DNA from: Polaromonas sp.
GTDB lineage: Bacteria > Pseudomonadota > Gammaproteobacteria > Burkholderiales > Burkholderiaceae_C
Reading direction: 5' to 3'
Length of the DNA: 64,000 nt
Assembly (NCBI GenBank): GCA_030655515.1
Contig: JAURVI010000044.1
Span: forward strand, 62,001 to 126,000
Both the position numbers and the translations under genes were made by a program. Below the pieces are notes generated by a model that was not told the DNA's origin, made no database searches, and worked only from the letters and a program-made list of their open reading frames with translations. Below are positions 8,832 through 18,462 of the stretch, piece after piece; position 1 is the first letter of the stretch; every line of letters starts with the position of its first letter.

Positions 8832-9908
8832 TTGTTGATCAAAAAAAAACCGACCATTCGCGATATCGCCCATGCCGCCTCTGTGTCTGTCGGGACGGTA
8901 TCCCGCGTCCTCAACGAGCATAAATCGGTCAGTCCGGAGAATCGGCAGCGGGTGGAAGCGGTCATTCGAAAATTCGGTTATCGTCCGCATCCAATCGCGC
9001 AAAGCATGCGCACCAACTCCACCAAAATGATCGGCGGCTTGGTGCGGAACCTGACCTTCCCCATGATGGCTGGGTTCATCAATAGTGCGGAACCGATATT
9101 GAGCAAAGCCGGCTATGTTTTGGTGTTTGCCAACGGCAATGACTCGGTCGCGCACGAATTGATGATCATCGAGATGTTCCTGCGGCGCCGTATGGACGGG
9201 CTGTTGGTAACCCTATGCGACGAGGGCGCGCCCGAACTCCGGAAAGCCCTGAAAGCCGTCAATGTGCCCATGATCCTGCTGGATCGCGAACTCGATCTCG
9301 ACACCGATACGGTATGGATCGATCATCGCGGCGGCAGCGCCTTGGCCACGGACTATTTGCTGGAACTCGGCCACCGACGCATCGCCCTGTTGGCCGGCAA
9401 CAGGGCAGTCCGTCCAGCCCGCGAAACCGAGGCCGGATTCCGCGGCGCCTATGCCGCTCGCGGACTAGCCCCTGAAGAGTGGCTGATCGTTCACAGCGAT
9501 TTCATCGCCACTTCAGCCTACCGGAACACGGCGGACTTGCTGGCGAGGGAGGAACCTCCTTCCGCCATTATCATCGGCGGCACCATGATGCTGCCCGGCG
9601 TGTTGCACGCCATCAACGAAGCCGGTCTCCGCATTCCGGAGGATATTTCCATCATCAACGGCTGTGATTCCGATCTCGCCGAATTCGCCACGCCGCCCAT
9701 CACGGTGATCCGGAAGGATTTCGCGGGAATGGGCACGGTGGCGACCCAACTCCTGCTGGAGCGACTGGGAGAGGCGCAGCCCAAGAAAAGCAAGCCCCGT
9801 CGGATCATTTTGCCTACAGAACTCATTGTTCGCCGGTCCTGCGCCGCCCCTGCGGCAGTGGCGGGGAAGAATCCCGCAACCCGCCGCACAGCCGTTCGCC
9901 GCCGGTAA
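8832..9908 (+). CDS. LacI-family transcriptional regulator
   Basis: The predicted regulator has 358 residues. The N-terminal helix-turn-helix is clear: TIRDIAHAASVSVGTVSRVLN, followed by the hinge region RPHPIAQSMR. The periplasmic-binding-like core includes MIGGLVRNLTFPMMAGFI, RRMDGLLVTL and LGHRRIALLAG. The start is TTG at 8832 with GAGGA 4 bases upstream. The gene lies 72 bases downstream of the CoA-transferase. Three near-identical palindromes (7593, 9976, 18504) in front of the island's other units are the obvious targets. The effector is likely a pathway substrate or CoA-ester precursor; that is inference. Confidence 0.94.
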   Translation: MLIKKKPTIRDIAHAASVSVGTVSRVLNEHKSVSPENRQRVEAVIRKFGYRPHPIAQSMRTNSTKMIGGLVRNLTFPMMAGFINSAEPILSKAGYVLVFANGNDSVAHELMIIEMFLRRRMDGLLVTLCDEGAPELRKALKAVNVPMILLDRELDLDTDTVWIDHRGGSALATDYLLELGHRRIALLAGNRAVRPARETEAGFRGAYAARGLAPEEWLIVHSDFIATSAYRNTADLLAREEPPSAIIIGGTMMLPGVLHAINEAGLRIPEDISIINGCDSDLAEFATPPITVIRKDFAGMGTVATQLLLERLGEAQPKKSKPRRIILPTELIVRRSCAAPAAVAGKNPATRRTAVRRR

Positions 9909-9975
9909 TTCAACCGGTTCCGTCATTCTCAATAACATCGGAGTCAGATCACGTTTGCTTTCTAGAAAAAATCGT

Positions 9976-10013
9976 TGAAACGATTCATTGACATTCGCCA
10001 AGCCGTGTATAAA
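9976..10013 (+). promoter_or_regulatory. Predicted LacI-family operator, site 2, with promoter elements
   Basis: TGAAACGATTCA (9976-9987) is a near-perfect palindrome that abuts a consensus -35 box, TTGACA (9988-9993). TATAAA (10008-10013) follows at a short 14-base spacing, so the exact -10 is uncertain. The enoyl-CoA hydratase starts at 10044. A repressor bound here would block polymerase directly. Confidence 0.65.
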
Positions 10014-10043
10014 AATGGCCAGTCAATTTAGAAAGGGGAACCC

Positions 10044-10838
10044 ATGCAGGACAAGTACGAAACCATCATTGTGGAGCGCCGCGACAATGGGCTGATGATC
10101 GTGACGCTCAACCGTCCGGAAGTCTACAACGCCATGAACACCCAGATGATGCGCGATCTGGGAGATTTGTTCGTCCCGCTCGCCCAAAGGCCGGGGGATA
10201 TCCGCTGCATCGTGCTGACCGGGGCCGGTGAAAAAGCGTTTTGCTCCGGCGGCGACCTGAAGCAACGCAACCACATGACGACCGAGGTATGGCTGGATCA
10301 GCATCTGGATGGCCAGCGGGGGCTGTTCGCCATGGCGGACTGCCCGGTGCCCATTATCGTGGCCGTCAATGGCGTCGCCTACGCGGGGGGACTGGAGATA
10401 ACACTGGGCTGTGACTTCACCTATTGCGCGCCCCACGCCAAGTTCGCCATCACCGAAGTGAGCCGCGGCATCATGCCAGGCGGCGGCGGCGTTTCGGTGT
10501 TACCGCGGATCATCGGCGAGCGGCGGGCAAAAGAGTTTGTGCTGTCGGCACGCCCCATCAACGCCGAGACCGCCCTCGAATGGGGCCTGGTCAACCGGGT
10601 CTGCGCGCCTGGGAAGTTGATGGAAGAAGTGCTAGCCGTCGCCAACGCCATCTGCGCCAATGCCCCGCTGGCGGTAAAGCAGGCGAAGAAGTCGATGAAC
10701 GTGAGTCTGGACGTGGACCGCAAGACGTCTCACCGTTTTGCGCTGGAAGCCTACTACCGTCTGGTGACTTCCGAGGATCGGGACGAGGGAATTCGCGCCT
10801 TCAACGAAAAGCGTCCACCCGTCTTCAAGGGACGGTAG
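10044..10838 (+). CDS. Enoyl-CoA hydratase/isomerase (crotonase family)
   Basis: The 264-residue protein acts on acyl-CoA thioesters in the cytoplasm. The first oxyanion-hole segment is GAGEKAFCSGGDLKQR and the second is NGVAYAGGLEITLGCDFTYCA. RGIMPGGGGVSVLPRIIG lies where hydratases carry catalytic glutamates; the usual second glutamate there is not evident, so hydratase versus isomerase or hydrolase activity is open. GAAAGGGG precedes the ATG by a few bases. It is followed after 53 bases by the acyl-CoA dehydrogenase, and the two probably form one LacI-controlled unit. Confidence 0.92.
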   Translation: MQDKYETIIVERRDNGLMIVTLNRPEVYNAMNTQMMRDLGDLFVPLAQRPGDIRCIVLTGAGEKAFCSGGDLKQRNHMTTEVWLDQHLDGQRGLFAMADCPVPIIVAVNGVAYAGGLEITLGCDFTYCAPHAKFAITEVSRGIMPGGGGVSVLPRIIGERRAKEFVLSARPINAETALEWGLVNRVCAPGKLMEEVLAVANAICANAPLAVKQAKKSMNVSLDVDRKTSHRFALEAYYRLVTSEDRDEGIRAFNEKRPPVFKGR

Positions 10839-10891
10839 ACGACGGGCATTGTGAGCACCACTGGTTTTGCTTAAATGAAATGGAGAGAGAT

Positions 10892-12088
10892 ATGGCAACG
10901 ATGGAACAAGTCAATGACGAGAGCATGGTCCGGATCGACCGGGATTATCCGGAGTTGCGCGACAGCGTTCGCAAGCTCTGTGCGGACTTCCCCGGAAAGT
11001 ACTGGCGCGATCTGGACGTAAAGGGAGACTATCCGGATGCCTTCGTCAAAGCCATGGGCGACGCGGGCTATCTCGCTGCCCTCATTCCGGAGCAGTACGG
11101 CGGCTCCGGCCTGCCGTTCCGCGCTGCTCAGGTGATTCTGCAAACGGTCCACGAGGAAGGCTGTAACGCCGGAGCCTGTATCGCCCAGATGTACACCATG
11201 GGCACGGTGCTCAAGCACGGCAACAAAAGCCAAAAGGAACATTACCTGCCCAAAATCGCGACCGGGGAACTGCGCCTGCAGTCCTTCGGCGTCACCGAGC
11301 CAGGCGCCGGCACCGATACCCTGAGACTCAAGACCCGGGCAGTGCGCGACGGCAACCGTTATTTGATAAACGGACAGAAGATCTGGATTTCCCGCACTGC
11401 CCACACCGACCTCATGCTGTTGCTCGCCCGCACCACCCCGGTAGACGAAATGAAGCACAAAAAGCACGGACTTTCGGTGTTCCTGGTCGATGTGAAACAG
11501 GGTCTGCGCGACAAGACGATCGAGATCCGACCGATCGACATCATGACCAACCACCTCACCTACGAGGTGTTCTTCAATGACGCGGTCGTGCCGGTGGAAA
11601 ACCGCATCGGTGAGGAGGGTGAAGGGTTTACCTACATCCTGTCGGGCATGAACGCCGAGCGCACGCTCGCCTGCGGCGCCATCCTCGGCAACGGTAACTG
11701 GTTCATTCGCAAAGCAGTGGACTACGCCAACCAGCGCGTGGTTTTCGGCCGCCCGATCAGCACCAACCAGGGCATCCAGTTTCCCATTGCCGACACCTAT
11801 GCCCAACTCGACGCCGCCGACCTCATGGCTCGTCGCGCCGCCATGCTGCTCGATGCCGGCAAGCCCTGCGGCTACGAGGCGAACGCGGCCAAGCACCTGT
11901 CGGCGGAGGCGGCATGGAAGGCGGCCGAGGTATGCATGCAGACCTACGGCGGATTCGGCGTTGCCCGCGAGTTCGACGTGGAACGGGTATGGCGCGAGAC
12001 CCGTCATTTCCGCGTCGCCCCCATCTCGACCAACCTGATCCTGGCGTTCATCGGCCAGAATGTCCTTGGGATGCCACGATCTTATTGA
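10892..12088 (+). CDS. Acyl-CoA dehydrogenase
   Basis: This FAD flavoprotein of 398 residues oxidises acyl-CoA to enoyl-CoA. GGAGAG stands just before the ATG at 10892. The flavin and substrate motif FGVTEPGAGTDT and the KIWISRTAHTDLMLLLAR segment are typical. The usual catalytic glutamate near the C-terminus is absent (RHFRVAPISTN in place of a YEGT-like sequence). A glutamate at about residue 255, in MNAERTLACG, matches the alternative position used by isovaleryl-CoA dehydrogenase. The C-terminus ends VLGMPRSY, which I recall from a subgroup often found beside CaiB genes. The electron acceptor (ETF) is not encoded in this window. Confidence 0.93.
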   Translation: MATMEQVNDESMVRIDRDYPELRDSVRKLCADFPGKYWRDLDVKGDYPDAFVKAMGDAGYLAALIPEQYGGSGLPFRAAQVILQTVHEEGCNAGACIAQMYTMGTVLKHGNKSQKEHYLPKIATGELRLQSFGVTEPGAGTDTLRLKTRAVRDGNRYLINGQKIWISRTAHTDLMLLLARTTPVDEMKHKKHGLSVFLVDVKQGLRDKTIEIRPIDIMTNHLTYEVFFNDAVVPVENRIGEEGEGFTYILSGMNAERTLACGAILGNGNWFIRKAVDYANQRVVFGRPISTNQGIQFPIADTYAQLDAADLMARRAAMLLDAGKPCGYEANAAKHLSAEAAWKAAEVCMQTYGGFGVAREFDVERVWRETRHFRVAPISTNLILAFIGQNVLGMPRSY

Positions 12089-12229
12089 ATGCGAGCCTAT
12101 TGGGAGAGATCGTTATCGCTGACCCCGATCAAGGGCGTGACCCGGCAGGTACCGTGCGACCACCGGAACCACCGTAGGAAGAAATGAGCGCTGACTGCTA
12201 TTCAAGTAGGCCCCGGCATGCTTCATAAC

Positions 12230-15200
12230 TTAGGCAGTCTTCGCTGAACGAAGCGCGGGAGCGTCGCCTCGGTATTGCTCCAGCAAAGCGGTCAGTTCTT
12301 GCTGGTATTCGTGGAGGTTTCGCTCTTTAATGTGGCCGTAGCCGCGGATCTTCTCCGCCTGTCCCGCGATTTGCACGGCTAACGGCAGTTGCTGTTCCGT
12401 CAGCTTCTCTAGCAGCCCTCCGACAAGCTGTTTGTATTCGCTGATCAGGCGTCTCTCCTGCTTGCGTTCTGCGGTGTAGCCCAGGATATCGAGGGGCGTG
12501 CCGCGCAGACTGCGCAAAGCAGACAGCATCTTGAAAGCCGTGAACATCCATGGCCCGAACTCCTTTTTCACCAGTTCACCCTTCGCGTTGCGCTTGGAAA
12601 ACAAGGGCAGCGCCAGGTTGAATCGCAGTGCGTAGTCGCCTTCGAACTGCTCTCGCAGTTCGGCCATGAACTGGGGGCGAGCATAGAGTCGGGCCACCTC
12701 GTACTCGTCCTTGTAAGCCATCAGCTTGAACAGCACCCTGGCGACCGATTCCGTCAACTTGAGTCGGCGCACGTCGCCTCCCAAGGCGCGTTCGGCCACT
12801 TCGACCTTGCGTACGAATTCGACGTAATGCCGGGCGTACTTTTCGTCTTGGTAGTCACACAAGAACGCACGCCGAGTTTCGATCTGTTTTTCGAGACTCT
12901 GCGGAACGATCAACTGGAGGACGGTTCCGGCCCGCGCCATGAGCTTTTGACGCCAGTTCGGATCGTGAGCAGCCAACCGTCCGGTGGCGAACGCCTTCTT
13001 GTTGACCTCGATGGCGACGCCGTTGAGTTCAATTGCGCGCAGAAGGGCCGGCAGCGATACCGGAACAAGGCCTCGCTGCCACGCATAGCCAAGCAACAGC
13101 ATGTTGGCGCCGATGGCATCGCCCAGAAGGCTCTTCGCTGCGAAATGCGCGTCGATAATGTCGATATTGCTCTCGCCCGCGGCGTGTTTGAGCTTTTCGA
13201 GCAACGCCTCAGGGCGGTAGTCGATGTCCGGTGCGCGCGTAAACTCTGCAAGCGGTTGGAGGTAAGAATTCACGATCACCTGAGTGACGCCCGAGCGGAC
13301 AGTCCCCAGTACGTCAGGCAGCACCCCGACCACCATGTCGGCGGCGATCACCGCCCGGGCCCGTTGCCATTGAAGCCGCACCGCGTGCAAATCGTCGGAA
13401 CTGCTGGCGAAGCGAACGTGGCTGATGACAGCACCTCCCTTTTGGGCAAGCGCCGTGAAGTCCAGTACCGATGCTCCCTTGCCCTCGAGGTGGGCAGCCA
13501 TGGTGAGCAAGGCACCAATCGTGATGACGCCGGTTCCACCCACTCCAGCCACCATCATGTCGTAGGGTTCATCGATACTCGGCAGAACCGGTAGCGGCAG
13601 CTTGGAGGTCAACGACTCGATGTCGTCCTGCGGCGATGCGACGACTTGGCCTTTTCGGACGGCTCCGCCAAGCACTGTCACAAAGCTTGGGCAAAAGCCT
13701 TCCACGCAGGAATAGTCCTTATTACAACTGGACTGCTCAATCTGCCGTTTGCGCCCGAACTCCGTTTCCAAAGGCGCAATTGAAAGACAGTTCGATTGGA
13801 TACCGCAGTCGCCGCAACCTTCACATACCGTTGAGTTGATGAACAAACGCTTGGCGGGATCGGGGAACTCGTTCTTCTTGCGCCGACGGCGCTTTTCGGC
13901 CGCACAGGTTTGGTCGTAGACCAGGACGGTGACTCCTTTGATCTCCCGAAGCTCGCGCTGAACTGCATCCAATTCCCGACGATGGTGGACTTTCACTCCC
14001 GGTGGCAGGCTCACATCCGCGTAGTGCTCCGGTTGATCGGTGACGACCACGACACGCTTGGCGCCTTCGCTGCTGACCTGTGTGCAGATCTGTGGAACGC
14101 TGATGCTGCCGTCCACGGGTTGACCGCCCGTCATCGCGACAGCGTCGTTGAAGAGGATCTTGTACGTGACGTTCGCCTTTGCGGCGATCGCTTGGCGAAT
14201 CGCAAGATAGCCTGAATGAAAGTACGTCCCATCCCCCAGATTTTGAAAGACATGCGGCATGGCTGTGAAGGATGCACGGCCCACCCAGTCGACGCCTTCA
14301 CCGCCCATTTGGGTCAAGCCACTGGTGCTGCGATCCATCCAGGTAGCCATGGCGTGACAGCCTATGCCGCCGAGTGCCTTGCTTCCTTCCGGGACCTTTG
14401 TGGAGGAGTTGTGCGGACATCCGGAACAAAAGTACGGAAGCCGCCGCATGTTGTCGGCTTCATTGAACAGCACACTGGGCCTGGCGAAGGATGACAAGTC
14501 GATCCGCTGGGCCATCTGAGGGGCGGCGGCGTCCAGCCAAGTCCGCAAGGCTGGCGCCAACTCCGCAGGACTGAGCTGCCCGATCCAGCTTACCAGCGGC
14601 CGTCCGTTGAAATCCGACTTCCCGCAAATTGTGGGTCGATCAGGCCAATTGAAGACGTGGTCTTTCAACTGCTGTTCCACCACGGAGGCCTTCTCTTCAA
14701 TTACCAGGACGTGTTTCAGGCCACGACAGAAGTCGCCCGCTCGGCCTAGATCCAAAGGAAAGGTCAAACCCGGCTTGTACAACCGCACTCCAATGCGCGC
14801 AAGCTCCGCGACATCGAGACCGAATCGCTGCAACACCTCCATCAGATCATGGAACGACTTTCCCACCACGACGATCCCGATGGTCGCGGTAGGCGCAGCG
14901 ACTACCAGCCTGTCGATAGAGTTGACGCGGGCGAACGCCTTGAACGCTTCCAGCTTCGCCGCAAGGCGAACTTCGACCTGGGTCGTTACGAAGTCATCAG
15001 TACGATATTGAAGCAACGCTGGGTCCGGCGGCGGATCGATGGGCGTCTGGAACGTAGGAAGCCCGACCAACGGGACGGAGCGGCCGCTTTCGACCGTTTC
15101 GGATATCGCCTTGAATCCCACCCAGTTACTTGAATAGCGCGACGCTGCCCAGCCCCACAGACCGAACTCCTCGTACTCGTCGACAGAGGCGGGGTGAACG

Positions 15201-15739
15201 ATTGGAATGTTCCAACCCATGAGCGAAAGGTCACTCGCGTTGGGAAGCGACGATGACGTAGCGGCGTGATCGTCACCCAGGATCAGCAAGACGCCGCCAT
15301 GGCGCGACGCACCAGCCGCATTTCCGTGGCGCAGCGCATCGCCAGCCCGGTCAACGCCTGGCCCTTTTCCGTACCACATGGCGAAGACACCGTCGTACTT
15401 CCGCTCGGGGTCCATACCGACTTGCTGGGTGCCCATCACAGCCGTGGCCGCCAAGTCCTCGTTGATGGCGGGCAGGAAGGTGATGTCGTGCTCCGCCAGA
15501 ACCGCTTTTGAGCGCCACATCTCGGTATCGACACCGGCAAGGGGGGAACCGCGATAGCCGCTCACGTAGCCGGCTGTACGAAGGCCGCGTAACTGGTCCA
15601 GCTTGCGTTGCATAACGAGCATTCGTGTCAATGCCTGCGTGCCAGTCAGAAAGACGCGACCGCCCAAGGCCGTACGGTTCTGATCGAGTTTGTAGGTGCT
15701 ATCCACCATACTTGGTTGCACTGTTACGGTCGTAGTCAT
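12230..15739 (-). CDS. Indolepyruvate/2-oxoacid:ferredoxin oxidoreductase, fused three-domain type
   Basis: This 1169-residue fused enzyme oxidatively decarboxylates an aryl or branched 2-oxoacid to its acyl-CoA, reducing ferredoxin. The order is: N-terminal pyrimidine-binding domain (GYRGSPLAGVDTEMW, LPAINEDLAATAVMGTQQ), a TPP-binding domain with CSGCPHNSSTKVPEGS and the GGEGVDWVG motif, a ferredoxin-like cluster CEGCGDCGIQSNC near residue 640, then the gamma-type domain beginning YDMMVAGVGGTGVITIG. A second, diverged copy lies at 18723-22224. It is transcribed opposite to the hydratase/dehydrogenase pair and no LacI palindrome precedes it. The substrate is unproven; phenylpyruvate or indolepyruvate are the usual ones. 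Confidence 0.93.
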   Translation of the reverse strand: MTTTVTVQPSMVDSTYKLDQNRTALGGRVFLTGTQALTRMLVMQRKLDQLRGLRTAGYVSGYRGSPLAGVDTEMWRSKAVLAEHDITFLPAINEDLAATAVMGTQQVGMDPERKYDGVFAMWYGKGPGVDRAGDALRHGNAAGASRHGGVLLILGDDHAATSSSLPNASDLSLMGWNIPIVHPASVDEYEEFGLWGWAASRYSSNWVGFKAISETVESGRSVPLVGLPTFQTPIDPPPDPALLQYRTDDFVTTQVEVRLAAKLEAFKAFARVNSIDRLVVAAPTATIGIVVVGKSFHDLMEVLQRFGLDVAELARIGVRLYKPGLTFPLDLGRAGDFCRGLKHVLVIEEKASVVEQQLKDHVFNWPDRPTICGKSDFNGRPLVSWIGQLSPAELAPALRTWLDAAAPQMAQRIDLSSFARPSVLFNEADNMRRLPYFCSGCPHNSSTKVPEGSKALGGIGCHAMATWMDRSTSGLTQMGGEGVDWVGRASFTAMPHVFQNLGDGTYFHSGYLAIRQAIAAKANVTYKILFNDAVAMTGGQPVDGSISVPQICTQVSSEGAKRVVVVTDQPEHYADVSLPPGVKVHHRRELDAVQRELREIKGVTVLVYDQTCAAEKRRRRKKNEFPDPAKRLFINSTVCEGCGDCGIQSNCLSIAPLETEFGRKRQIEQSSCNKDYSCVEGFCPSFVTVLGGAVRKGQVVASPQDDIESLTSKLPLPVLPSIDEPYDMMVAGVGGTGVITIGALLTMAAHLEGKGASVLDFTALAQKGGAVISHVRFASSSDDLHAVRLQWQRARAVIAADMVVGVLPDVLGTVRSGVTQVIVNSYLQPLAEFTRAPDIDYRPEALLEKLKHAAGESNIDIIDAHFAAKSLLGDAIGANMLLLGYAWQRGLVPVSLPALLRAIELNGVAIEVNKKAFATGRLAAHDPNWRQKLMARAGTVLQLIVPQSLEKQIETRRAFLCDYQDEKYARHYVEFVRKVEVAERALGGDVRRLKLTESVARVLFKLMAYKDEYEVARLYARPQFMAELREQFEGDYALRFNLALPLFSKRNAKGELVKKEFGPWMFTAFKMLSALRSLRGTPLDILGYTAERKQERRLISEYKQLVGGLLEKLTEQQLPLAVQIAGQAEKIRGYGHIKERNLHEYQQELTALLEQYRGDAPALRSAKTA

Positions 15740-15951
15740 GATTGCCCTAGTTCAGGGTTGCATAAATAGCAGAACTCATGTAATGACCACGCTTCCAAAC
15801 ACGGAGGAGGTCGGTGCCATGCGAGCGGCCAAGCCAATTGGGTTGAGTGCGCGAAGATCGGGGACAGCATCAGTCTGTGCCTCAACCGCCCGAACACACT
15901 GAGTAAGAATAAGAACATTTCTATTTGACGCACGACACCAGCCTCATCATC

Positions 15952-16905
15952 TCAACACCGGAACGAGCGCAGCGAACCGCTGTGCATCAGGTGCCCATTG
16001 AGCGTACGCCCGACTATTTGCTCCGCCAGACGTGCCGCCTCAATGAGTTTCTCGAGATCGAGGCCGGTTTCAATCCCCATCTCATGACACATGAACACCA
16101 TGTCTTCGGTGCAAATATTGCCCGCCGCATTCAGGTTCGCATGGGCTGCAAACGGACAGCCGCCCAAGCCGGCCACCGAAGAGTCGAAACAATCAACGCC
16201 CATTTGCAGGGCGGCGTAGAAGTTGGCCGGCCCCAGGCCTCGGGTGTCGTGCAAGTGCAGGCCGATGCGCGCCTGCGGAACCAGTTCCCGAACGGCGCCG
16301 ACCCTGCGCTTGACTTCCTCGGGGTTGGCCCATCCGACCGTATCGGCAAGATAAATGATAGGCAATGGTCGGTGCTGCGCCTGGCAAATGTCGGCAACGA
16401 ACCGGACCGACGCCAGAACGCTCTCTACCGGGACTTCACCTGCAAAATTACAGCCGAAGGCGGTGGTGATGCCGGCCACCTCGAAAGGCAGATGATGGGC
16501 ATCATAGACCGCCAGCCACTCGAGCTGGCGCTCTCTCATCTCGTCCACGGTGCAATTGTTGTTTCGTTTGCAAAAAGCATCGGTCGTGTAGAGCGCCATC
16601 ATGCCGCTCAAATCGACCCCTTTCGTGGCTGCTGCATCCTCAAACCCTTTCTTGTTCAGCCACAACGCTGTATAGCGGATTCCGGGGCGGCGCCTGATGC
16701 TGCGGGCCACTTCCGGCGTATTGGCCATGTTCGGGACGCGTTGCGCACTCACAAAGGAGCCGATCTGAATCCGCCGTAATCCGGTCTCGCTCAAGGCCTC
16801 GATCAGGCTTACCTTTTCTTCCACCGAATAGATCCGTTTTTCGGCTTGAAAGCCCTCCCGCGGCCCCTCCTCGCGGAACTCGACAAACTTGGGAATATCG
16901 CTCAC
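15952..16905 (-). CDS. HMG-CoA-lyase-like protein
   Basis: This is a TIM-barrel lyase of the DRE-TIM superfamily, 317 residues from the start chosen here. GTG at 16905 is preferred because GGAGGA lies 7 bases upstream; that motif is itself part of codons read from an ATG at 16920. The metal-binding GLHLHDTRGLGPAN and the active-site loop GLGGCPFAAHA followed by GNICTEDMVFM identify the family. The first-strand motif is GPREGFQ, where characterised HMG-CoA lyases have GPRDGLQ, so the catalytic aspartate is a glutamate. It is likely to cleave a 3-hydroxy-3-methyl-acyl-CoA or citramalyl-type thioester. It lies 27 bases downstream of the PrpD-family gene, as one unit. Confidence 0.9.
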   Translation of the reverse strand: MSDIPKFVEFREEGPREGFQAEKRIYSVEEKVSLIEALSETGLRRIQIGSFVSAQRVPNMANTPEVARSIRRRPGIRYTALWLNKKGFEDAAATKGVDLSGMMALYTTDAFCKRNNNCTVDEMRERQLEWLAVYDAHHLPFEVAGITTAFGCNFAGEVPVESVLASVRFVADICQAQHRPLPIIYLADTVGWANPEEVKRRVGAVRELVPQARIGLHLHDTRGLGPANFYAALQMGVDCFDSSVAGLGGCPFAAHANLNAAGNICTEDMVFMCHEMGIETGLDLEKLIEAARLAEQIVGRTLNGHLMHSGSLRSFRC

Positions 16906-16932
16906 TTTGTTGTCCTCCATCGGCGCGGCATA

Positions 16933-18342
16933 TCATGCCCCGGCATGCTTCACAAAACGGGGCGGTTCGCTTGTCAGCGACGGTAGATCCCCCACCCGGT
17001 CCACTTCTTCCAGTTGGCTAAGCGCGTCGAACAGCTTGCGTGCCTCATCGCTGCCATGTCCACCATAGACCAGACAATCCTGGAATTTGATCCACAACTC
17101 CTCTTGGGATAAAGGTTGCCTACTGTCGCCACGGGCCACCTCAATCCGGGCTCCTGCCAGCGCCCGTCCGTCCTTCAACCGCAACGTTACCTGATCAAAA
17201 GGCGAGAAAATGCTCTCCTCGCCGCCGGATTCGGCTAGGGGCTCAACTCGCACCCGGGTCATCAAACGCTGCACGTCGTCACGCAGCACGAATGGATCGC
17301 TCAGTTCAGCCAGTCCAACCCGCCCCGAGGTCAGGGCGGCAGCCATGGCGAATTCAATGCTGAATTTCGCTTCCAGGCCCGTCTGGGGCCGGTGATTTCG
17401 CAGGATGGCAGCTTGTTTTTCTCCCAGTACGACATTGACTTGTTCCACATCCTCAGGAGCAACGGAATTGGCCTTGACCAAGTCCAACACCCCATCCAGC
17501 GCGCGGTGGACGGCGTAGCACATTGGATACTTCTTGATCCCCAGCCCATAAGTTGCGATGCGCCATTGCCGTCTCGGCGATTCAACGGGGGAAGTTACAT
17601 CGATCTCACCGTGCGGGGAAAGCGCCGCCAGCAAACCTCTCGGGTGCTCAAGGGCATCCGGTGCCGCAGTAAAGCCCGCAGCGGCAAGGCGGCATGCCAG
17701 AACCCCTGCCTGCGCTGCGCGTCCGGCATGAAGACTTTTGGTCATGCTGCCGAAATTGGCTACCAGTCCGCAAGCCTCGGAAGCCGCGATGCCGAGCGCA
17801 TGGGTCGTCTGGTCCGCATTGAAGCCACGCAATGCTGCACAGGCCGCGGCCGCGCCGATCACCCCGAAAGCCGAAGTCGGATGCCACCCTTTCATATGAT
17901 GCTGATGCCGGTCCCGCCCGGCGAGCTCCGCCCACACCTCGTAACCCGCCACGTAAGCTCGCACCATATCCCGACCGTTGATCCCGGGTAGCGCGTCTGC
18001 CTCGGCCAGGATGGCCGGCGCCAGCACCGTGCTCGGATGCCCCCCCAGAGGTTCCGCAACGTCGTCATAGTCCAGAACGTGGGCCGCCACGCCATTGACC
18101 AACGCCGCGAGGGAAGCGCCGACTCGCTCGCCGGTCAAGAACAGTCGGGATTCTTGCACTTCCGCCGTGTGCCGAAAGCATCGGTCAACGATGACCACGT
18201 TCGGCTCACGGCAACCAGCCACCATAACGCCGATGCAGTCGATCATCCCGGTTTTGACAGTCGCTATCGCGTTTTCCGGAATGGCGTCGAAAGCCAGATC
18301 GGCAATAAAAGAGCCCAGTTGGCGAGTCAGCGCCGTTGTCAT
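16933..18342 (-). CDS. MmgE/PrpD family protein
   Basis: The 469-residue protein belongs to the family of 2-methylcitrate dehydratase and cis-aconitate decarboxylase. Typical segments are VNGVAAHVLDYDDVAEPLGGHPS near residue 85, GWHPTSAFGVIGAAAACA near 150, SMTKSLHAGRAAQAG near 200 and KKYPMCYAVHRALDG near 270. AGGAG precedes the ATG. Family members have varied substrates and often lie with TRAP systems and CoA-transferases. It is the first gene of a two-gene unit with the lyase-like gene, with a predicted LacI site about 160 bases upstream of the start. Confidence 0.92.
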   Translation of the reverse strand: MTTALTRQLGSFIADLAFDAIPENAIATVKTGMIDCIGVMVAGCREPNVVIVDRCFRHTAEVQESRLFLTGERVGASLAALVNGVAAHVLDYDDVAEPLGGHPSTVLAPAILAEADALPGINGRDMVRAYVAGYEVWAELAGRDRHQHHMKGWHPTSAFGVIGAAAACAALRGFNADQTTHALGIAASEACGLVANFGSMTKSLHAGRAAQAGVLACRLAAAGFTAAPDALEHPRGLLAALSPHGEIDVTSPVESPRRQWRIATYGLGIKKYPMCYAVHRALDGVLDLVKANSVAPEDVEQVNVVLGEKQAAILRNHRPQTGLEAKFSIEFAMAAALTSGRVGLAELSDPFVLRDDVQRLMTRVRVEPLAESGGEESIFSPFDQVTLRLKDGRALAGARIEVARGDSRQPLSQEELWIKFQDCLVYGGHGSDEARKLFDALSQLEEVDRVGDLPSLTSEPPRFVKHAGA

Positions 18343-18462
18343 CTGTCACTCTCCTCGAAAAATCGGACGGATACTTCGTTCGTCGCCGGCTTAGGTACCA
18401 TGACTTTTACCTGACATGGCCTGCAAGCCCTTCGACGGTCTGTTTTCTGGATACAACCCCTG

